Shown piece by piece: positions 56,901 to 64,000 of a stretch of DNA of 64,000 nucleotides (position 1 is its first letter; each line of letters opens with the position of its first letter). Made by a program: the position numbers and the translations under genes. Below the pieces are notes generated by a model. That model saw only the letters and a program-made list of their open reading frames with translations, was not told where the DNA came from and made no database searches. The stretch is taken from the NCBI GenBank assembly GCA_964247055.1, contig OZ176052.1:7626001-7690000 (forward strand), read 5' to 3'. The stretch is from Paragordius varius (lineage: Eukaryota; Nematomorpha).

Positions 56901-59900
56901 CAATAGGTGTTTCTCATACTCTAAATTTGTATAATATTTTTCATATCAATAATGCGGCAAATTTTGGACCAACTTTGTTCATATAAGATATTATTTTTTT
57001 AATAAAGTAATTCATGAACCTTAGCGAAAAAAACAAAAAACTAACACGCGACAAACATTTGATTATCAGTATTTTGACTAAGGCTATAAAAATCAGATTA
57101 ATGGCAAAATTAATAGGCGATAAATTAAGGTAAAAACTACTATTTCCAATCAATTTTTCCGAAGCACATCTTCTTTGTTTGTTAAAGGATATGGTATTGT
57201 GATCCATAAAAGTGTCATAAAAAGCTGATGGATCATTATTTACAAATTTTGAAAGTTGCACAGGGGAGAGTTTAGATGGTAGAGATCTGCGATTCGTTCG
57301 CCCATTTCCTGATCCATTTCGCAGATTGTGGATGGATGACACATCGGACATGTTATAAGCCAAGGCTGGTACTAAGTCTCCACAATCTCTACGATACGCA
57401 TTATTAACGTTTTCCAAGTATGTGGGATCTTTCAATATCTTTAGATGGGCATTAATGGAATCTACCTAGAGAAATGTTTATAATAAATGGATTATCAATG
57501 ATCGGTGTCAACACATTTTAAAACTAAGTAATATAATATTCGTGATTTATAACCATGGAACATCAATCAAAAATAAATTCTAACAAAATTTTGGGATTTA
57601 TACCTTGATAAAAATCCGATCATAAGTATATTTTTTACCTTTAACACATCACCCAACATATCTTTTTGGGAAGTGAGTGAAGCGGGAATGTCCGAAATAT
57701 TCGCATAATAGGCACAAGCCACCATATACTCTCTTGTATATTTGATCCGTTGGGCTACTTGACTGTTTGAAGAGTTTCCACTTTTAATATCGCCTCCAAT
57801 CTTGATGCCATCAAAGTTATCAGGTAGGGTAGAAAATGGTTTTTGAAATGCATACCTTAAACACATATACTTTCATTTAATCGTTTTGACTTAAAGATGT
57901 ATTTTATAACCCAAATCAATAGTTGAGATAATAGTTATGAAAAGGTAAAGAATTTAAAAAATAACCCATTTATCTTGTTTTGCTTTATATGTTGATGGTA
58001 TCCATTGTTTGGGTGTTGTAAATGTTTGTAATATTTCCCGTTGCCTAAAACATATAAGATATTGAAACGTTCCTTTTATCCCTTTTAAAACCATTCTACT
58101 CAAAGAAAAACCAATAATTCGTCTATATAGATTTATTTGGTTCTAAGCATAGTTTAATCGATATTAGTATCTACTTTTAGAGAGATATTTCAACTTATAA
58201 AATAAAAACCTCCTCCGCTATTTATGTGATAATTGCCAGCAAATCCATTGCTGTTAGGGTGCTGATGTTGGTTACCATTGTATTTATTGAATTTGTTTGA
58301 AGGTATATTATCGTTCGCCTTAATCAAACATCCATTGATTGAATCCGCCGACAACAAAGGACCATAAAATTGATGATTTGAGGATGGGTTCATAACACCT
58401 TTGTGATTGTTACCATTAAAATTTGATGAATAGTTACTGCTGTGAGAGGAACTTTGCATACTTTTGTTTAAACAATGCGAAAGTTCGTCCATGAAAGCCA
58501 GGTTATTTGCATTTCGTCCACCAATAAAACTGTCGTCATTCCAATTGAGTATATTAGCACCATTATTTATGTGATAATCCGATACTGAATGCATATTCAA
58601 CTATAACAAAATATATATAGATTAGATGTGTGAACCCTACCGTATATATATTAATGCTATATGTAAAAAAGCTAAGCCGTACCGCCCCTTTTCTTACAAT
58701 AAAAGCTGTTTTAATAAAAAATCAAAAAGAATATAAATCTTAGTATGTATATATTCACCGAGACCATAATAGGTATTATGTGTGAAATTCTTCATCCATT
58801 TATTTGAGAACACTTTAAACTAATCTTACATATTTTTTCAAACTATCTATTATTTAAATTCAATTTTGTTAAAGAAACATAACTCTACATGGTATGAGAG
58901 TTGTACCTTGCTGTTGTTACGACTATGTCTGCTGCCTCCATTGTTATTATTATAATTGTTTGTGAAACCAGGAGCAGCATCGCCGTATTTATTTATGTAA
59001 GTATTGGATCCATACAGACAGGATGGAAAACAGTTTCCACCATTTTGGTGGTATGAGGGATGGTTTATGAGACCGCCACGTCCATACTTGGAATAAGATT
59101 TTTGCATGGGTGTTGCAAATATAATTACGGGACTCCCAATAATAGATTGTCCATAAAGTTTGATTGAAACAACGTAATACCCTAAATATATGATGTAAGA
59201 AAGCATGTAGAATTTTAATCTGTCTCTCCGAAAGCTAAATTTGCCAAACGCCGGTTTATTCTTGGCACAAAATCTTAAAAGCTTTAGCATTTTAATGAAG
59301 TCGCAAGTGCTTTAAGTTTTTGATAAATATAAAATAACATAAATAATTTTCTCATATACCTTGAAAGTCTATAAAAATAATATCAAACAGTAAAGCATTC
59401 TAACTAAGTTAATTTTGGTATTTAGATATTTAAATTTTTATCTGGATATATATAAAATTAAACAAAAATTACTCCAAAATAACTTACACCAACAAATAAC
59501 AATTGTATGCTTAAATTGTATTTCTCATGGAGCGAACTTACAAATGTTAACAGTATCATATACCCAAAAGTAGCCTTGTGTTTATTTTCATTTTATAAGT
59601 AACACAAAGCGCTTTTTACCCAATTTATGTGGCATAAATTGCAGGAGGTAATGTCCATCCACCAATTGTTTCAAACTGTACATTACAATTTTTTGTTCTT
59701 GGTCCTCGACCAGGCATTCCAGGTAATCACGGAGATACATACAATCTTGTTTACTGATAAATTCGACGCTACAAACACAATCAACATCCGTAAGTACATG
59801 TTGCTGTTGTTGTTCACAACCATTGGGCCGTAGTATAAACAAGTCTTCTGGCATCGTTATGAGTTGTCGAATATATCCAATATTTTCTTTTCGAAACAAT

Positions 59901-61283
59901 TTCTCAAATTGATCTGAGCGCACAAAATCAATGACATCAACGGGATTAAACTGTTCACTTGATTTGAATGATAACTCAAGCACGGCTCTATGAATATTTT
60001 CCACGTTATCGACCATGCTATCATTCTATATAGAGCGAAAATAAAGTTTCATTTGACAATATTATAATCTTAATCACATTTTAAGGAAATAATGTCCAAA
60101 TTTTCGTTGTTTATTAATAGGATGAGAAACTTACAAAAGTTGCATTACAATAAATTGTAAACATATTTTGATCTAAAATCAAAATTTTTGTGCCTAATAT
60201 TATTGCACATAGGATTAACCCCCAACATGGAATAACTCCACAAATACTTTTTATTTTACTTTCCAAAATAATATTTGCCCTCATAAAATACTAAATTGAA
60301 AAACTATCATTTTTAGATTCAAACTTCGGTTAATTTTCCATCCATCCATTTCTTCAAATATTCTCGCTTTTCGCCAACAGCCACGTTTGTCAATTCGAGT
60401 TTACATAATAGAGATTTTAGAAATTCGCTCTTACTTTTGATGATGACATCCAGCTCTTGGTTAAATTGTTGTTTAAGCTGTATAATCCTATAATCACAAT
60501 ATGATAATATTTTTAAAAAAATGTATCCAGTGAAGGGTCCAGCCAACCAGCAACGGCTTACCGTATTAGAAAGTTTATAATGTATAAATTATAACGATCA
60601 TATATTCTTATATATTTAATAAAGTTATTAACAAAATGAGATATCAACTATTTTTTGTCAGGCACTGTAATAGAATTGTTTAATGTGGGAAAAATACTAT
60701 TAAAATGCAAAATCTATATTTTGAAATATATGCTATTTACATTCAATAAAATGGTTATTCCTTAGGCAAATTTAAATTTGAACAGGTTTTAGCGGTTCTT
60801 ATCCTTTAAGATAATTTTTTATCCATTATTATTGATTCCGACATGGTACGCAAAGTCAAAAAATTATATTTTTGGAAAGGTAATTAGTTTAATATCTTTA
60901 ACCATTTTATTTATCACTTTACACAGTGAGATCGCAATCAAACCTTTAAAAAAATAAATGATTGTGCTATAATTGATTTCCAACGGCAACTCGAATATCT
61001 TTATGTCAAATTCGACGAATAAAATTTTTGGACCATATCATATTTTCTATATATTTTTAAATTTTCATTGAGAAAATCAAAATAAAATAAAATATAATGC
61101 TACCAACCTATCAAAGGTGTCATCAATAGCCTTTTGAGACATAATTTTTTTATTTTCAAGCATTAACAAACATTCACGAAGTTTAATTTGCTTCTCCTCA
61201 TTTTCCTTGTAACATTTCTCAATTAAGTCCAATGAAGAAGTTAATGTCCCTTGTAAATCACTATTCATTGCAACGTTGTCCAT
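53960..61283 (-). CDS. Coiled-coil / filamin-Ig / six-blade NHL protein (TRIM71/Brat family, no RING or B-box seen)
   Basis: TRIM-NHL proteins bind RNA through the NHL propeller and repress mRNAs in stem cells and development. Fifteen minus-strand exons join in frame to 1051 residues: 61283-61108, 60487-60325, 60025-59620, 59181-58907, 58600-58210, 58044-57966, 57855-57639, 57465-57138, 56661-56542, 56171-56028, 55605-55439, 55302-55134, 55039-54842, 54739-54585 and 54127-53960. Residues 1-115 are a charged coiled coil. A filamin-type Ig follows (HYLLQFMPHKLG joined to YYVVSIKLYGQSIIGSP). Then come about 490 mostly low-complexity residues (Asn/Ser/Gly/His-rich), and six NHL blades, e.g. NIIICDSGNDKIKIFDENG, WIAITDLGKHLVYRVNFDG and NMAIADSKSDRIYVFDQHG. 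The exon-8 donor may be 57138 or 57141. RING or B-box exons could lie beyond the window, but none precedes the first ATG here. Confidence 0.88.
54158..54360. mobile_element. SINE-like repeat, copy 3 (NHL gene intron)
   Basis: Shares TTAAAGGGTAAGGATTTAAA, AAAGCTTTAACACTCGCGTG, CAGGGCCAGCACTGATGG and GTACAAGTCCGGCGCC with the other copies. The TTCGAA core of the possible B box is changed here (GGGGTTGGAATTC). It lies in the intron before the last NHL exon, in antisense orientation to the gene. Confidence 0.7.
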
Positions 61284-62385
61284 ATTATTGATAGTCTTTA
61301 GGATTTATTATATGAGTATTAAAACTCGGATAAAAATTTCAGATATTTTGCTTTCTTTATATTAAAAATATAATTATAATATATTTAATGATTATAAATG
61401 ATGGGATTGTCCTTGTAACCGATATAATATAATATAAAATATATAATTTTATGTTTTAGAATGGGTTTCTAAAAAGCTACAACAAAAGTTTACTGCAGAC
61501 CACAACAGTTTTAGAATATCCATTTTTAGGTTTTTTAATTATATTATAATTTTTTTTCTGGATATAATTATAAAAATACATATTTCACTAGAAAATAAAT
61601 ACTATTTAGGCTTTTAGTATTTTTCACAAGAAATTTTTTAGCGAAAATTGGGAAATTTCATAGATGTAGTCTGTGGACAATTAAATAAAATTTTTAACTG
61701 TTCGTTCATTACCAAGGTAGATATAATCGAGGTTCAAATTTGTAATAAAATATTAATAATAGGTTTTTGACTAAATAGATGCCAAACATTAAATTATATA
61801 AAAGGCTTTTATTTTTTAAATTTAGATATCACTCAACTCCACTGTATAAAAACCCCTGACTTTGACATTAATGATTACTGACATTTTTCTGTCTGACTAA
61901 ATATAATAAAAAATTTTAAACACCCTAAAAATGGTAATGAAGCGTTTAAAGTTTAATTTTTGAATTTGACAATACTATATTTTAAACCATGTTAAAAAAT
62001 TAAATATTCTTAAATCGAACATAGAATTAAGCAGTTCATGGACCTTAAAAATCACGATTGATTGAACATAATCATGGAATCGAGTTGAAATTAAAATTTA
62101 AGAGAGCATAGGTATCCTAACTCCTTTTACCTAACAAACATTTTTATCAAATAAATAGATCTAAAAAATATTTATGACTTAGATACATCAAAATACCTCA
62201 AAAAACGGTTTATATGTTTTTTTAAACAAAAATGTTCATTTTAGTGTTTTAAAAAAAATTAGTATAGATTATAAATAAATCTAAGGAGAGAATGTTTTGT
62301 ATATAATTCAAGCCTAGATGCGTAAAAACTATTTTTTAACAATTCTTTACGAAAAGTTAAGATATACAGTAAAGAGCATCTTATA
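61284..62385. other. Upstream region of the NHL gene
   Basis: AT-rich sequence in which I found no Cys/His-rich (B-box or RING) exon on the minus strand. Promoter or further 5' exons may lie here but are not recognisable. Confidence 0.45.
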
Positions 62386-62787
62386 CAGTCATGTATCCTT
62401 TTTTTAAAAAATTTATTTTTTTCGTTAAATGAGTATAACTATTTATTAAAGAATGGAAAAAACAAGAGCTCTATGGTATTTACTAATATCATATTCATCA
62501 AAAAAAGTTTGGGGGAAAGACTTCGAAAATCTTATATGGTAAATTCCGTACTCTTTTAACATTAGTTTTAAGATGAAGGGTTAGTTGTTAGTATATTTTC
62601 ATTATACTTAAATACATATTTTACCATATACATATTTTTGACGCCTTTCTCCCATATTTCTTTTAATTTTTTGATGAAGATGATATTGAATACCATAGAG
62701 CTCTTGTTTTTTCCATTCTTTAACAAATATTTATACCCATTTAACGAAAAAAAAATAAATTTTTGATAAAATAGGGGTACATGACTG
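62386..62787. mobile_element. Palindromic mariner-type MITE
   Basis: 402 bp between TA dinucleotides, starting CAGTCATGTATCC and ending GGGTACATGACTG. The arms pair over well over 100 nt (AACAAGAGCTCTATGGTAT against ATACCATAGAGCTCTTGTT). The minus-strand open frame at 62816-62568 falls in the arm and core and is not a gene. Confidence 0.88.
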
Positions 62788-63011
62788 TAAGTCATATCTG
62801 TATTTAAATGGCTCAAAGGGTAATTTAATTTACATGTGTGTTTGCCATGTATGAGATTTTTTTTATTAGTTTGGTAAAACGTTTAATTAAAAAAATTTAT
62901 TTATGAAAAATCTAATACATGTCTATAGACATCTAAAAAACCCCTCTTAGCTAATTAAAAACTGAAGCCAATAATATTTTTATTTAGTGCTGAATTCATA
63001 TATAGGTAAAA

Positions 63012-63288
63012 CAGGGGTGTCCAACACGGATGGCTTCACGAACCGTGTGATCGAAAAATCCGACGGGCCGCAGCAAAATATAAAGGAATTTCCAAATATT
63101 TTATTAGAACATGAGACTATAAAATTACTATTTTATCATTTTTTGCTAGTTCATTGCCGAAATTCGGAAACACTTATTCAGAAAATTTGTTTAAGAAAAT
63201 CACTTTTACTTAAATTTTGTAAAATTTTATATTAAATTTCTCGTGGGCTGCAAAAATATTTTGGGGGGCAGCGTGTTGGACACTCCTG
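63012..63288. mobile_element. hAT-type MITE (CAGGGGTGTCC ends)
   Basis: 277 bp with TIRs CAGGGGTGTCCAACACG and CGTGTTGGACACTCCTG, a typical hAT terminus. Flanking 8-mers AGGTAAAA and GTATAAAA match at five of eight positions, so the target duplication has decayed. GGGCCGCAGC near one end pairs with GGGCTGCAA near the other. An open frame inside encodes nothing recognised. Confidence 0.85.
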
Positions 63289-63399
63289 GTATAAAACTTC
63301 CGTGTTTCAAAAAATTGATTATCACTTTCCATTTCTGCGACTTTTTATTTTCTAAATTAACATGTCTGCTAACTCATTTCATCAGTAAAATTTATTAAC

Positions 63400-64000
63400 C
63401 CTTCATTATTTTTGGGTAGTTTTGTTTCCTAGAGCAATTGTTAAATTAAATATTTTAAAAAGCATTTAAGATATTGAGACAAATTTAAAAATATACATAC
63501 CTTAGTCTTTTAGGCACATAAATAAGCTTTAGAAAGATATCCAGCTACATTTTAACAGCAAATTTTTGATGTTATTGGTTTTAAAATCTGGTAGTTGTTT
63601 TGATTTATAAGCTATATATTCTATGCGAAAGATCAATCTTTGATTTCTAAATTTTAAGCCAAAATTTTCATAACATTAGTTTATTTACAAAGAGTTCTCT
63701 ACTACCCTATAATGTAATCAAATATAAAAAAATGAAAAGTTAATAAAGTTCTAAATATAGATATCAATAAAAATTTATTTCATTTGCCCTATCTTTGCAT
63801 ATATAAACGAAAAGATTAAAATATATTTTTTAAGTGCGAAGGGTAATATGTTTTGCAAAAATTAATATGTAGGTTACTTCTCTTAACATGATTTTATATT
63901 GTTATTTTTTAGAGTAACACCCTCTTGATAAAAAAGGCTTTTTTATTTAACATTTAACTATTGATGGCTTAATTTCATTTAGGTCAATGCATAGTTTCTT
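63400..64000. repeat. Family D repeat copy at the right edge
   Basis: Begins TTTGGGTAGTTTTGTTTCCT, then AAGCATTTAAGATATTGAG and CTTAGTCTTTTAGGCACAT. The following bases parallel 28890-29340, including a TTAACAGCAAAT-like word and a GTAGTTTATTTAC-like word. No exon seen before the end of the window. Confidence 0.6.

Noticed and set aside
62987-63235. 82-codon frame at 62987
   Set aside because: It coincides with the hAT-type MITE and reads through its inverted end.

Overview
The window is nuclear DNA from an AT-rich animal. It holds intron-split genes typical of metazoans: PIGN, a cyclin L, a retinol-dehydrogenase-like SDR, a meiotic HORMAD, a Mos kinase, a rhodopsin-type GPCR, a class C (mGluR-like) GPCR and a filamin/NHL TRIM-family protein. 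The species cannot be named from sequence alone. Spliceosomal introns of only 21-27 nt sit beside introns of 0.2-2.8 kb, mostly at the 5' ends of genes. Very small 5' introns are known in parasitic flatworms and uniformly tiny introns in dicyemids, so a flatworm-like or other fast-evolving spiralian is the best guess. I saw no rRNA or tRNA gene, CRISPR array or bacterial gene structure.

Layout. 0.3-1.9 kb (-): cyclin L. 1.9-6.6 kb (+): PIGN, head-to-head with cyclin L. 6.9-9.2 kb (-): SDR, convergent with PIGN, with four micro-introns. 9.2-15.6 kb: transposon-derived DNA (Penelope-like debris, a TIR element in three copies, nested MITEs). 15.6-17.3 kb: dispersed repeats. 17.3-17.65 kb (+): last exons of an unidentified gene. 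18.15-28.6 kb (+): a U1-type zinc-finger protein of about 16 exons whose introns hold a LINE, a tandem composite repeat, a hAT-type element and MITEs. 29.5-33.65 kb (+): HORMAD and Mos only 82 nt apart. 33.75-35.2 kb: composite repeat. 38.3-41.1 kb (-): rhodopsin-like GPCR. 41.9-47.4 kb: repeats only. 47.4-53.0 kb (+): class C GPCR. 54.0-61.3 kb (-): coiled-coil/filamin/six-blade NHL protein. 61.3-64 kb: MITEs and dispersed repeats.

Working together. HORMAD (meiotic chromosome axis) and Mos (MAPK kinase kinase of oocyte meiosis) form a tight tandem pair that looks co-transcribed. The other genes show no shared pathway. All exon joins were made by hand from GT/AG sites, reading-frame arithmetic and remembered protein families. 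For PIGN, SDR, Mos, both GPCRs and the NHL protein every join keeps frame from start to stop. Cyclin L and the zinc-finger gene have unresolved ends.
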